Shown here piece by piece: positions 32,206 to 43,628 of a DNA stretch of 64,000 nt. The stretch covers positions 2,480,001 to 2,544,000 of the forward strand of contig JAMXDE010000004.1 in assembly GCA_026770025.1 (NCBI GenBank), given 5' to 3'. Each line of letters begins with the position of its first letter. Positions within the stretch are counted from its first letter, which is position 1. This DNA comes from Craspedostauros australis (lineage: Eukaryota; Bacillariophyta; Bacillariophyceae; Mastogloiales; Achnanthaceae). The notes under the pieces are model-generated. The model made no database searches, was not told where the DNA came from, and saw only the letters and a list, made by a program, of their open reading frames with translations. Both the position numbers and the translations under genes were made by a program.

Positions 32206-33738
32206 ATGACGTCCCTTTCCGCTGTGGCTGGATCCACGCAAGCCACGACCAACGCGGCAACCGCAGCGCCGGCGCTGGCCCCGTCCGATCGTGTTGCCGG
32301 TGGCGAAGCCGCAGCTACCAGCGGCAACGCTGCCGCCAGCAGCACCACCAACGGAGGTGCCGGCTCATCCGCAGCCGCCGCGACGCAACCATCTGCGGCG
32401 CCGCACATGCGCATGGGATCGTTGGACGATCCAGAGAACATCTCCTACAGCGCCGAGCGCATCATCGGAAACGGCTCCTTCGGCGTCGTCTTCGAAGCGA
32501 AGGTCGTGGAGACGCAGGAGGTCGTCGCCATCAAGAAGGTCCTGCAGGACAAGCGCTTCAAGAACCGGGAGCTGCAGATCATGCAGCAGCTCGTCAAAGA
32601 CCCGCACACCAACATCGTCAAGCTCAAGCATTGCTTCTTTTCTCAGGTACGTTCTTGGCTGCGTTGGCGAAGCGTCGCTGCTCTTCTCTTCTCGCATTGG
32701 GGCTGATCAACTGTTTGTGCACAATGGTCTTTCGCGCGTTCTGCACTGTTTGGTGTTCGCATCAATGCTCTGTCACCACCCTCTCTGTCTCTCACACCCA
32801 TACCACTCCATTCTATTCGTCTCTCCCTTTCCATTGCACACCTGCGCATCCATACGCACATGCGTATGCGTATGTGGATTGTATTGTATTGTACACAACC
32901 CATACGCATTCATATGCATTCATATGCACCCAAACACATCCAACCACAGGGCGAACGGGCTGAAGAGCTGTACCTCAATTTGGTTCTGGAGTTTGTGGAG
33001 GAGACCGTGCACAGCATCTCTCGCAGACATCAGCGGCACAACACATCCCTGCCATTGCTATACGTCAAACTATACCTCTACCAGCTCTCCCGCGCATTGG
33101 CTCACATTCATGGCATGGGAATCTGCCACCGCGACATCAAACCGCAAAATCTTCTCGTCAACCCAAACAACCAGCAGCTCAAGCTATGCGACTTCGGCTC
33201 GGCCAAGAGATTAGTCAGGGGAGAGCCAAACGTGGCCTACATCTGCTCCAGGTACTACAGAGCGCCGGAGCTCATCTTCGGATCCAACAATTACACCACG
33301 GCCGTCGATGTTTGGAGCCAGGGCTGCGTCGGGGCGGAGCTGCTTCTCGGACAGCCCCTCTTCCCGGGCGATTCCGGCGTAGACCAGCTGGTGGAAATCA
33401 TCAAGGTGCTAGGCACACCGACGAAGGAGGAGATCCGAACGATGAATCCAAACTACATCGAGTTCAAATTCCCGCAGATCAAGGGATGCCAATGGAAGAA
33501 GATGTTCCGCGACTCGACGCCACAATCGGCGATGGACTTCATCGCGGGAACGCTGGCCTACACGCCCGACAAACGCCTCGATCCCCTGGAGGGTTGCGCG
33601 CACGAATTCTTCGACGAACTCCGCGAACCAGGAAAGCGATTGCCCAATCACGCAGGATCCTTGCCGCCGCTATTTGACTTTACGGATCGTGAGAAGATGG
33701 TGGCCCCGGAACTGCTAGAGAAGGTGCGTTCCAAATGA
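32206..33738 (+). CDS. GSK3: Glycogen synthase kinase 3 / shaggy-type protein kinase, two exons
   Basis: Exons 32206-32646 and 32950-33738, 409 aa. The donor CAG|GTACGT and acceptor CACAG|GGC are in phase 0 and join CFFSQ to [15 protein letters not shown], exactly as in GSK3. Visible landmarks: Gly loop [12 protein letters not shown]; catalytic Lys in [14 protein letters not shown], whose Arg helps bind primed phospho-substrates; [16 protein letters not shown]; and the activation-loop [12 protein letters not shown] with the Tyr that GSK3 autophosphorylates. The Ala/Thr-rich N-terminal 75 residues are not conserved. GSK3 phosphorylates primed Ser/Thr substrates in glycogen, cell-fate and stress signalling. 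The C-terminus is short. All catalytic residues are present, so an active kinase is expected. Confidence 0.95.
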
Positions 33739-36455
33739 ATGTGGGTCTCCTTCCGTCATGCGCATCTCATCTCGTTCTATTGCTGTGCTGTTGCCGTCGT
33801 CGCAGCAAAGTGAAAGTGCTCAAGTCTTTGGACTGTGATTTATACCATTTCAGTCCATCATACGCACGAATGCAATCTCTCACATCACTCAAACTGCTCT
33901 GCTTTATCAACGACTGTATTCCGTTCATCGCACTTCGCTCCTGCAACAACAGCTTCTCCCAAGTCATGTCAAGTCTGCCGACACCTCCGCGACGGCTGAA
34001 TCAGGATGAAAAGATGCAACCAACACACTACGAAGAACGCAGCGGAATAAGCTCCGTTCGAATCGATCCGCGTGAATTCCACTCTAGATACCTTCTGCCT
34101 CCCATCCAATCACAATCTCCTTACAAATCATCCGCTCACTCACTCGACCAAGCCAACGAATCAACTACCTCATTTCGGAATATTGCACGGCGAACTCACC
34201 TGCGTTGCAGTGCTACAGAAGCACCCCCTCGTGCCACCGTCCCATCTGCGAAGTTGGATCGGACCCGTCCTTGCCCACCGCATGATATTGACATCCGCAT
34301 TACGTCGATCTCTTGCAGCAGCGCGAGATGGTCCAAGTAGCCAAACACGTACAGACACAATCCTCCGCGCTCCAGACTTGTCGTCGAACGTCATGCTGTC
34401 AGCACCGAGCTGCGTGAGTAGCGCAGGCTGGACGATAGTTGTATGTCGCCCAAGCAGCAACGAAGGAACCAGTCCACTCCTGCATATTCCATCCGCGTGC
34501 GCTTGCTGAGGATGTACATGCCACGGGCCGCAGTAGTCGGTACGGCACTCGCACTGACGAACATTTCGCACCTGGAGCCGCGTGCCGACAAGAAACGGTG
34601 TGAGTCTATGGGCATGTCGGAATGAAAAAAAAAAGAGTAGCCAGGTGGCTATGGGAAGAACAAGCACACGACAAAGACATGAAAAGGGTGCAGAACGTGG
34701 GCGAGGGTGGATGACACGAACATGAAGAGCATATTCGATTTCTTGCAGGAGCAGAAAAGTTGGCAGGCACACACCAATGAGGAAAGAGAGAGAGAGAGGC
34801 ATCACTGCAAGGCGCCGAAGGCGGCGGCGCGACCACTTGCACGGCCAACACGAGTCGTCGCCAATTGAGTTATCAGTTGGCGACGGCGAATCGTTGACGA
34901 AGATCACGCGAGAGGAATAAAACTAAACCATGACAATTCCTTGCGAACTAATAGTAGACCGCATCGCTGATGGTGCTTCCTGCCCTTGGCGTGGCGAGCG
35001 TTGATACCACACGCGATGCTGCGAATCTCCAGCTCGAGCCAAAAAACGATCTCGCATTATTGGATACACTCGTTTAATCACAAGGATTCGTCTGCCGACT
35101 GAGCCAACTGCACACAGCGTCATGCACATTTCCCAATCACAGCCATGATCCCTGACAGCATCCTGATCTTGTGTGATGGGATAGTCTGCAAGTGCACGCT
35201 TCAATGCGGATGGGTTCAGCGAATTGAGCAAGCCTGACGCATGTGCGATACCCGAGAAACGAGGCGTTGGTTGCACGGAGAGGAGCGGTCGTTCCACACC
35301 GAAGATGGAGGTCTCATCAGTCTGGGGCATCGATATTTTGGTCATTGCCAAGATGCCATATGTCGAGAGTTGCTTCTCTTAGCGTCGTCGTTGGCAACAC
35401 AATTGCGCAACACTTGAGAGTAGTCTCTCTACTCTAGTTTATTCTAGTTTAGTCCGCGGCACCATCGATCAGTCACACAGGACTGAAAAGTGTATTGATT
35501 ATTATAGTACAATGTGCAGAGTATCATAATTTTCAACGGTCGAACCCCTTTTAGCGCTTCGTGTGACCAATCAAAAATAAGGGGATCCAATATTCTGGGC
35601 TCAGGAACAGCCTGAATTAGCCTGTACGACTATGGGACCCATGTGAAGTGCTTTTATGTTTGTTAGATCCTCCGATTCGATCGTTTCTCCTCGTTGGACG
35701 AATGTTGTGGAAACGGTTACTCTCTCTCATGAGTTCTTCAGGAGCTTCATGCGATTCGAGATAAAGCTGTTAGTACAGGCACCTACTCCACATACCAATA
35801 GTTCGCTCGAGTGGTTGCAGAATGTCGAGAACGCAGCCGTTGGTCCGCACGCTGAGTGAACCCAGTTTTGCAGGCAGCCATGGTCGCACTCCTGGTGTTC
35901 GGTGTGGCAACGTGTAGGTGAGCGGTCGCAGGTGAGAAACGAAAGTATCACAGTTTCCTCTTCAGGAGATGAACGTGAACCACTCGTGACCTTCACAAGT
36001 CAACAAACGGTACTTTTTTGCTTTAGTTGCTGATTTTGCATCATGCGGCGCAGTTTCGTGGATGCCTTGGAGATGGGTGAAGGCATTGCAAGGCGCCATA
36101 CAAGCACTGTTCAAAGAGACGCAACGATTGCTGTCGACTTTGCCGTTCCTCATTCGCTACTGCAACAAGGTACGGTTGATGCATGCGGACACTGCGCATG
36201 GGTGTTGCTAATAGTCCTGACATGTATAATACCACACATAGTTTCCGACGAAGAGCGAGATGCACACTGGTACACGCAGAGCCATCGTACTGCCATACAC
36301 ATACTCTCTGTAGATTATTCTTGGACGTACACACTCCAAATACCTCTAGTAGCAACTGGCGTGAGCAACGGAGGCACACTGCGGTTTGATGGTGGGGAGT
36401 TGGCTGTTTCTGTTGCTCCGGTTCCTTCCGGCATTGGGCCCTTGCAAGAACTGCT
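33739..36455. other. Intergenic, one weak ORF
   Basis: Mostly without coding signal. A minus-strand frame with an ATG at 35345 and stop at 34923 (140 codons) has a reasonably balanced composition and could be an exon of a small gene, but shows no domain. A second minus frame at 34170-34907 is Arg/Cys-rich and overlaps others. A short A-run lies at 34624-34635. Confidence 0.4.
34923..35345 (-). CDS. Possible small hypothetical protein or exon
   Basis: 140 codons from an ATG at 35345. The first hundred residues are mixed and plausible for a folded protein, with two Cys-Met-rich turns. The last forty are Arg/Gln/Ser-rich and look less natural. I recognise no family, no splice partner is evident, and chance is a fair alternative. 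Confidence 0.2.
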   Translation of the reverse strand: MTKISMPQTDETSIFGVERPLLSVQPTPRFSGIAHASGLLNSLNPSALKRALADYPITQDQDAVRDHGCDWEMCMTLCAVGSVGRRILVIKRVYPIMRDRFLARAGDSQHRVWYQRSPRQGQEAPSAMRSTISSQGIVMV

Positions 36456-38139
36456 CTAGCGCTGAGTTGGTCCCGCAGGCTCCTCATTCGACCACTCTCC
36501 ACCTGCCGGCGGCGACCCGAAGCGACGAACTGCGCCATCATGGATGATACGAGGCGAGTATTGCGAAGTTGTGGGGTATGGGTACATGCCGACTGGAACC
36601 AAGGACAGCGGGGCTGCAGCGTTGTGGTCGAATCCATAAGGTCCGCCCACACGGATGAGTCTCATGTTGGGATAGTTTTGGAGGGGGACGAACTGTCCCA
36701 CGCTGTCCTCGATGTTGGCGTAGTGCGGATGGCCGTGCATGTACTGCGGCTGCAACTGCAATGGAGGCTGCGCAAGCATAAGCGGACGCTGATGAGCAGC
36801 AGCTTGTGGCATACTGAGCCGTGTATCGATTTCAGCCCTCGCATTGATCTCCTCGTTTGGATTCAGTGCAGAGGCATCCTTGGTCAGAGTCAGAGCCGCG
36901 GGAGCCCCCTGTGGTGATGGCTGTGACGACGACTGCGGTACTGGCTGAACACACAAGGCCTGTGGCGCCGAGTCAGCGGTATTCGATTTTCGCTCGATTT
37001 CAACAGCATGCGCCTGTGCCGCATCGGCCATCATTCTGAGCAGCTTGACTCGTTCTCTCAGCTCGTCGATTTGCTCTGATGCCGTTGCTCCAGCTGTCTT
37101 TGTGGCTGCTTCTATGGTGAGAGAGATGGTACCGTGATTCGCTTTGAGCTGAGCTGTGCTCAACTGCATCGCAGGACTTGCTTGATCTGCGATCGGTTTG
37201 GATGCATCTTGTGCTGGACAATGCAGGAAAGCTGTTGGTATGACATGATGCGGTATGATATGATACCGAAATGTGAAGTGCGCAAGTGTGGTGGATCCAA
37301 GTTTGTAGGCGAATTAGCGGTGAGTGAGTATAAGTGTGCATGTGTACGAGTACGCATGCATGTGCGTGCGCACGCGTATGTCAAGGAGAGACGGGACAGC
37401 GTTCTCCTGCACGTTCCGTCGCATTTTCAGGCAAGGTAATGCAGCTAAGGCGACGGAACTTTCACGGGTTGCGCCGATGTCGAGAGAGCGTGTGTTTCTG
37501 GTGAAGTCCTTGTATGGTACCAACACATGGAGCAGATAGTATAGTAGTCGGCATGCACTGTTATGACGTACCTGGGCGAGACAAGCTGCCACCGCGCGAT
37601 GCAGTGCTTTCCATTGCGACGCTTTCATCATCGGTGGCATTGTCTTGGTCGCCTTCACTGCCGGAAGACGCCGGCGACGATGCATTCACCGCCATGCCTT
37701 CAGCGTCCTGGTGCCGCTTACGCTTATGCATCGTGTAGGTCCGAAGGCGTTGACACGTCTTCTTCCATGCCAACTCATCTCCAATCTCGTAAAACAATTG
37801 GTCCTTTTTGTTGTACTTCATGAATCGGCCTCCGGACTTGCGGATGGCTCGGACGATCGCTTTGGAAATGTCGGGTTTGCGTGGTTTGGCTGCATTTTCG
37901 TAGTCAGAAGAGAGCTTCTTGATCAGCTTGGCGTACACATTACCTCCCGAGCTGCTCCTGCAGCTGCGGCCGCTCTGTCCTGTCCAAATGTCAGAGTCCT
38001 TCAGTGCCGTCACCCCCAAATCGGAGGGAGGCAATGCGCAATCGATGATCTCAGCTCTCACATCTCGCACCAAACTACCGATCGTCGTCGGTCGGTTCAT
38101 TCCTCCTCCCATCGACTTGCTGGGCTTGCGCGATGTCAT
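36456..38139 (-). CDS. DUF6824-domain protein, two exons
   Basis: Exon 1 is 38139-37572 and exon 2 is 37186-36456; about 432 aa. The donor CCCAG|GTACGT leaves one base and the acceptor CGCAG|AT supplies two, so the frame continues as ...SRPDQASPAM.... Exon 1 carries the DUF6824 domain (about residues 40-145): 'SDIWTGQSGR', GGNVYAKLIKK, 'AIVRAIRKSGGRFMKY' and 'LFYEIGDELAWKKTCQRLR'. This family is very abundant in diatoms, has a small basic fold and is suspected, not proven, to act in regulation or nucleic-acid binding. Exon 2 begins with a short coiled coil (EQIDELRERVKLLRMMAD) then a Gln/Pro/Ala-rich tail. The frame extends upstream of 38139 to 38589 but has no ATG at its head and encodes a Thr/Val/Ala-rich string, probably leader sequence. 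Confidence 0.75.
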
Positions 38140-41100
38140 GTCGTTTGGTCGTGCTGTCGTCTGCTGAGCTGCTATTACCGTGACCGTGATCGTGGCCGTG
38201 ATTGTAGCCGCTGCTACTCCTGCTGCCTCTCTGGCGATCGTGCGCGCGGCCGGTCTAACCACTTGCCTGTCGCTTGCACTTCGCACTCTTGAAGAATGAG
38301 GATTCCTCTGCACAATATCTCCACTTGGTGGTTCAGAGTGAACTCTTCTGAGTTTGTGGAACTGCTCCAACGATGATGATGAGACTGCTGCGGAGAGTAT
38401 GATATGTGCTCGTATTGCATGTGACAGCGGACGCCAATGACTGTAAAGTACTTGGTTTGGTTGTGTGGTAGCTGCCAGTTGTTGTGCTGGTCTTGCTCTT
38501 GCTGTTGGGACGGTGACAGTGATCGTTGATGTGAATTGCATTGTGCGCGTGTGCAGACGTCTCACGCTTTCGAGTGCGACCTTCCCCACCCCCGCGAGTG
38601 TGGGATGCTACACAGCGATTGTTCTCACCCTCGGAGAGTGCCATAACATGCCTTCACACCTGCCACACACATACCGTGCTCCATGAGGATTGGAGCAGAG
38701 GCGGAGCTGCGAGTGTGAAGACATGCTTGGAGTACTGAGGCAGTTGAATGTCAGCGTTCCTATTTCTGTCCGTCTCACTTTTGTCTCCAACCGCGTTCGC
38801 CAAAGTAGCTCAACAAATATCACGAGCTCGTTCATTCGATTTTGCACCATTAGTTGTTGACGCTGGAAATGTCGGATGTGACTCCAAGGACGACACCGAC
38901 GTTCATTTTTCGGCTTCTGTTAGTCGCTCGTTTGCTCGGCTCTGCCGCGTCTGGGCTCTCTCTTGGTTGCTGTCGATACAGATCGTGTCTTGGTTGACAG
39001 TTAGAGCAAAGAACAAGACGCCAAGTGCGCCGATTGCTTTGTTCCTTCCTTCCATGAACGCGAGCCACCTTGACCCGGCCTGTGGTACCCAAAATCCTCT
39101 AATTTGTCGGTGTCCCATCCGCAAGTAAAATAGTTCGAACAAGTATCGCATGAGTACCATGCACATGTGTGTGAAGCCTAACACGAAGCGCGTTTGCGTG
39201 GAGTACGTACCAGTTTGCGGAACTCAATCAAAATCGAGCCAATCCGGCTGCAGGCGCTCGTTTCGCTCTCCGATTTCAACGACAGCAAATGGCACCACAT
39301 CGACGATGTTGCTCAACCCTCTCTCTGTGAATGTCGTCAGAAAAAAGGCCCAACAACGATTGTTTCTCGGGAAGTGTGTGGTTGTTTGTTCGCAGCTGAG
39401 AGCTATCATCCCCCAGCACACGTACATGAAAAACAAGGAAGGCACATCGCAGCCTCCCTGTCCGCGCAAGGCCTGCTGCACCGGACTAGAGTATATATAT
39501 TACATTACAGTACTTTACTATATAGTACAAAACGACATAATCCACTAGCGGATGTCATAAATGGCTGATTCGTGTGCATAAGCGAGTCCTCGTCCAACGC
39601 TGTTTTGTTCTATGCCACGTGTGGAGCCAGCATTTCGTGACATGTTCGCGATGCAGACGAGGCGTGCGCCTTGAGTTTCTTTGTGGCGGATGGTTGCGCC
39701 TGTCGCCTCGAGTGGCGAAAGTGCGAACAAAGAATCTGGAGGTGGTGGCACAACAACAAGAACCAGGGCACACAGAGAGAGGTGCTCGTGCTCTCCGCAC
39801 AGCTCGCACCTTCTACTAAAAGATGGAGACGAGGTCACTCGTGGAAGCACCACGACCCATGTTTCTGGACGATCTGTCTGGTATCGTAGATACGTGCAAG
39901 CGCACATCAATCTCCTGACAATCGGCGCGCCAACGCTCTGATCCTTCCCGAGACTCACAATGTGGTGCAGGGCTCCGCGATGAGGAAGACTTTACTCTTT
40001 GGACCCAATGGTCTGTTTCTGGAGAGAGATGCATCCATGCTCGTACCCGTGCGAGCTCCGGATGGCAAGGGGTAATTGTTGCTATCGATCATTGAAGAAT
40101 TTCGAGACTCGTCAACACAGCGCACGTGAGTACGTGTTTGGGTGTCGGTGTCATGACGGCCTGCTGAGACCCTGGCCGCTGTTTTCCACAGTTGCTGTTG
40201 AAATCGATACCCCTGGTTTGCAACCGGATACGAACCACGCTGTTCCTATCGCGATCTCCTCGACGAATACTGTTATGAACTTCGTCCTCGTGTGGGGGAC
40301 GGAATCTCTTTGTGTTGGTGAAGCCGCGGAGGATTCGTGCGCACCGCAGAACAGACGCGGTTTTGGTGTTTCTCCGACATTGGTGGCATGCGCGCAGGGA
40401 AACAACTCTCCGCCGTGTCGACTCCAACAAAGTTTGAGATTTCTGCGCAGACGAGCATCGTCGATGGAAAGGACAGAGGGGCTGAGGTACTTTACGCACT
40501 TACTCTGGGGTCAGTCACCCTTCGGAAGCGCGAGGGAGTACCCACATATATCGAGGGCTATCCCATTCCTTGTGGCTGCACTTCCATCACAGTTCCGCGT
40601 CTCGAGTAGAAGGCTTACTTTGGAGCGGAACAGCCTCGAGTATCCCGTTACGAAAGCAATAGCTCTTCGTGTCAACCAAGATAGGAAACGAGCAAGGCCA
40701 GTCTTGTCGAAACTCCTTCGCGTTGCTCTTTCCAGTCGCGTTGCTGCACACATTCGGGCATGTTGTGTTACGGGGCCACAGCGCTTCACGACGAATCGCT
40801 TTTTGCGCCTCCCCCACACGGGTAAGGTGCAAGAATGCAGAGCACTCTCCATTCGTCATACTTGCAGCCTGCTCACCTGTCCAATGGAGCATTCAGGCAT
40901 CGGTATGGATGTGCAAAGACTTACTATACAATATTCTATTCTATTCTATTATATATAATATTATAATATATTATATTATTATAATGCACTGCAGTGATAC
41001 TTCATATAATTCATCTTTCCGCGTTTCTGTCAGTTATAGTAAATGCTTCTACGACTTCTCTCTGGAGAACCGAGTAGAGCATTTGCGGAGCGGAGGAAAA

Positions 41101-42010
41101 CAGGTACGTAGCTCGTGTGACATGTACCACAGAACATGTGGAATCACTACCCAGCCATGATCGGAGAGCGGTGCCGCCTTTGCGGCAACGGGGGGTCTTC
41201 ATGTTCTCGGGATTCCTCAAGAACGCACAGGCTTCGGGACCGATGCGACCACACGCATACCAAACGTTCACCTGCTCGTCCGCTGCTTCTCGCGTCTCTT
41301 TCAAGGTTGGCCCTGTTTGGCCTTCGCGGTTGCTTCTTCCTCGCAGCAACCTGCATGCTTGTCTGACTCTGCATACAACATGAGATTTGCGCGCAGTCAG
41401 AGTTGCCTACTGTGTGAATCGCGACTCTTGCGTTGTTGATGCGATCATTCTTATCCAGTGTGATGCATACGAGTATGGTACCATCCGGCCATGTTCCCCC
41501 TCAGGTCATCCTGAAGCAATCCGCACACTCGACGCTGAATGAGGCATCATCTTCTGCTGTGTCTGCACACCATCTCTCAGAAGAGTATGCGGGTCCACCA
41601 GCAAGATCTAGGCAACAATCCAAGGGTATCGACCTATCGTGCATAGTAGGTATTCTACATCACAATACCAACGGTGATGGTGGAATCAGTTGCAGAAGGA
41701 GTAGCAGTGCGGTCCGTTGGGGGGCTTGAGTTTGGATCTTTACACCGCGAATACGCGTCGTTGGTATCTTGGATCATGATTCGTGAATGAAGCGTGACCA
41801 ATCATCTCTCCTCGCACCATCATTCCCTCCGCACAAGAAGGGCGCGTCACTTTGGACACCGTGACGAAAATGTTCCTTGATCCGCCCACAGGGAGCAGAT
41901 CTTCGCCACCACCACCACCACCACCACACAGAACTTCTCACCAAAAGCAACCCCATACCCATCAACCTGCCTGTTGTACTCTCCCGAGCAGAAGAAGTCG
42001 ATACCACATC
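38140..42010. other. Intergenic, no confident gene
   Basis: 3.9 kb without a recognisable gene on either strand. The longest frame (plus 39999-40958) is Arg/Ser/Cys-rich and overlaps equally long minus frames. Two AT-rich tracts stand out: 39489-39545 and 40919-40985, the latter TATTA/TATAATA repeats in otherwise balanced DNA. A run of CCA/CAC before 42011 is in the leader of the next gene. Confidence 0.45.
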
Positions 42011-43180
42011 ATGCCGTCTCTGATCGTCGTACTCCTCTGGTGCATTGCCACTCCAGCCGGGGTGCTGCTTTTGCTGCCGATGGTCCTGGCGGCTCTGTCT
42101 TCGTTGATGAAACTGCTGACACCCTCATCGTCAACGTCGTCATCGCCATCGCCGTCAATGTCGTCGTCAACGTCGTCCTCCGACGAACTCAAGTACTCGG
42201 CCCTGTGCATTGGCAGAGTATGGCATGCACGCCTCCTCCCGAAGGTTCACGCTTTCGAATACCCCATCTTCAACTTCACATTGGACTTGGATGAGATCGC
42301 GGCCTTCCGAAGGCTGCTGGGTCCGTTGGGTTGGATCGTCCAGTTCCGCGAATCGGACCATCTCATCAACGGCGAGGGGCTTTCCGAAGCGACGCTTAGT
42401 GGCGAGGCACACAATGACACCAACTCACTCCGGGAACGGGTCTTCCGATTGATATCTCAAAAGACGAACGGCAAGTTCCAACCGCATGCCACGACGCATC
42501 GCGTTGTCATCATGTCGCATCTCTGCTACTACGGATACAATTTCAACCCCGTGTCCTTTTACTACATTCTGGAAAAGTCCACATCCCACGAGGACGGCTC
42601 GAATGATGCCACACTCAAGATACCGGCGATGGTCGCCGAGGTGAGCAACACGCCCTGGTGCGAAATGTACTGCTACGTGCTGCATCCGGATAGCGTCGAC
42701 AAGGTGCAGTTTCCCACAGACACCAAAACAAAGCAGGGTGGCGACGATAACGACACCTTCCACTGCGTCTTTCCCAAGACCTTCCACGTTTCGCCGTTCA
42801 TGGAAATGGAGTACATCTACGACTGGGCCTTTGAAGGCATTCCATACCCAAGTGCCAGCAGCAAGAAGCAAATCTCAGTGTGGAATTTGATGAAATCCAA
42901 GGATACCGACAAGACCCACTTCCGTGCCAAGCTGCTGATGGAACCGCATGTCATCACATCGCCATTCTTCGTGGCTTGGCAATTGGTGCGATTTCCGGCC
43001 TTCTGTGCCATCATCCAGCTATGGATCCACTACGAGGCGGTCCTCCTCTTCCTCAAGGGCATCGTCTACGTTCCACATCCCGAGGGCAGCGAGACGTTTG
43101 CCAGCAAACTGATCGCGAACATCATGACCCCGTTCTTTGCGATGCGTGATCGGTTCAATCCCAAGTCCAAGACAGCCTAA
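42011..43180 (+). CDS. DUF1365 family protein
   Basis: A 389-aa protein from the ATG at 42011. The frame extends to 41852, but that part encodes Pro/His/Arg-rich sequence with no family match. A hydrophobic N-terminal segment (about residues 2-35) may anchor or target the protein, followed by a Ser-rich linker. The DUF1365 domain follows: 'ALCIGRVWHARLLPKVHAFEYPIFNF' opening type, SHLCYYGYNFNPVSFYY, 'AEVSNTPWCEMYCYVL' and 'FPKTFHVSPFMEMEYIYDWAF'. In bacteria, DUF1365 genes commonly neighbour an FAD-dependent amine oxidase-like gene and a cyclopropane-fatty-acid synthase-like methyltransferase, which points to lipid modification; the reaction is not known. A C-terminal hydrophobic stretch (about 325-350) may touch membrane. 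Confidence 0.85.
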   Translation: MPSLIVVLLWCIATPAGVLLLLPMVLAALSSLMKLLTPSSSTSSSPSPSMSSSTSSSDELKYSALCIGRVWHARLLPKVHAFEYPIFNFTLDLDEIAAFRRLLGPLGWIVQFRESDHLINGEGLSEATLSGEAHNDTNSLRERVFRLISQKTNGKFQPHATTHRVVIMSHLCYYGYNFNPVSFYYILEKSTSHEDGSNDATLKIPAMVAEVSNTPWCEMYCYVLHPDSVDKVQFPTDTKTKQGGDDNDTFHCVFPKTFHVSPFMEMEYIYDWAFEGIPYPSASSKKQISVWNLMKSKDTDKTHFRAKLLMEPHVITSPFFVAWQLVRFPAFCAIIQLWIHYEAVLLFLKGIVYVPHPEGSETFASKLIANIMTPFFAMRDRFNPKSKTA

Positions 43181-43628
43181 ACGACAACCACCAGCGATGA
43201 ATGTGGGCATCTTCTGTTTCCGGCAAAAGGATCGAAGCAATCGCAGGTATCAGCATGCGAGTAACGGAACACCAAGCACTGGTTGTGGCCCCATCTCCGT
43301 TTAGGTATGTTCAACCCAACTACGTACCATGTGCGCAGGTGTACCATATGGTTCATGATATTTTACGTTATAAAGTGTATGTAGGGGGTGAAATGCATTT
43401 TTTGATGTCTGCGTGGGTGCATAACTTGGAAAAGGACACGTGTGGAGTACTCCAAGGTCTCATTGTTCCCTCGAAGTATGCCATGCTGTAACAAAGAGAA
43501 CGTTGGGAGTATCGCGCGTCCATCTTCGCATTATGCACACAGTGCCTCCACTTGAAAGTAAAGGACGTCTCTCATCTTCCTTGCTTTTGCTGCAACTCTT
43601 CGGACGCAGTGGCTTCTTTTCGATCAGA
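43181..43628. other. Convergent 3' regions, no gene
   Basis: About 450 bases between the stop of the DUF1365 gene and the stop of the minus-strand surface-protein gene. No coding frame of note. Confidence 0.5.

Noticed and set aside
38140-38589. N-terminal extension of the DUF6824 protein by 150 codons
   Set aside because: The frame head is GTG, the sequence is Thr/Val/Ala low complexity, and an ATG at 38139 precedes the domain.
39999-40958. 319-codon plus-strand frame
   Set aside because: Arg/Ser/Cys-rich, overlapped by comparable minus frames, ends in an AT-rich tract, no motif.
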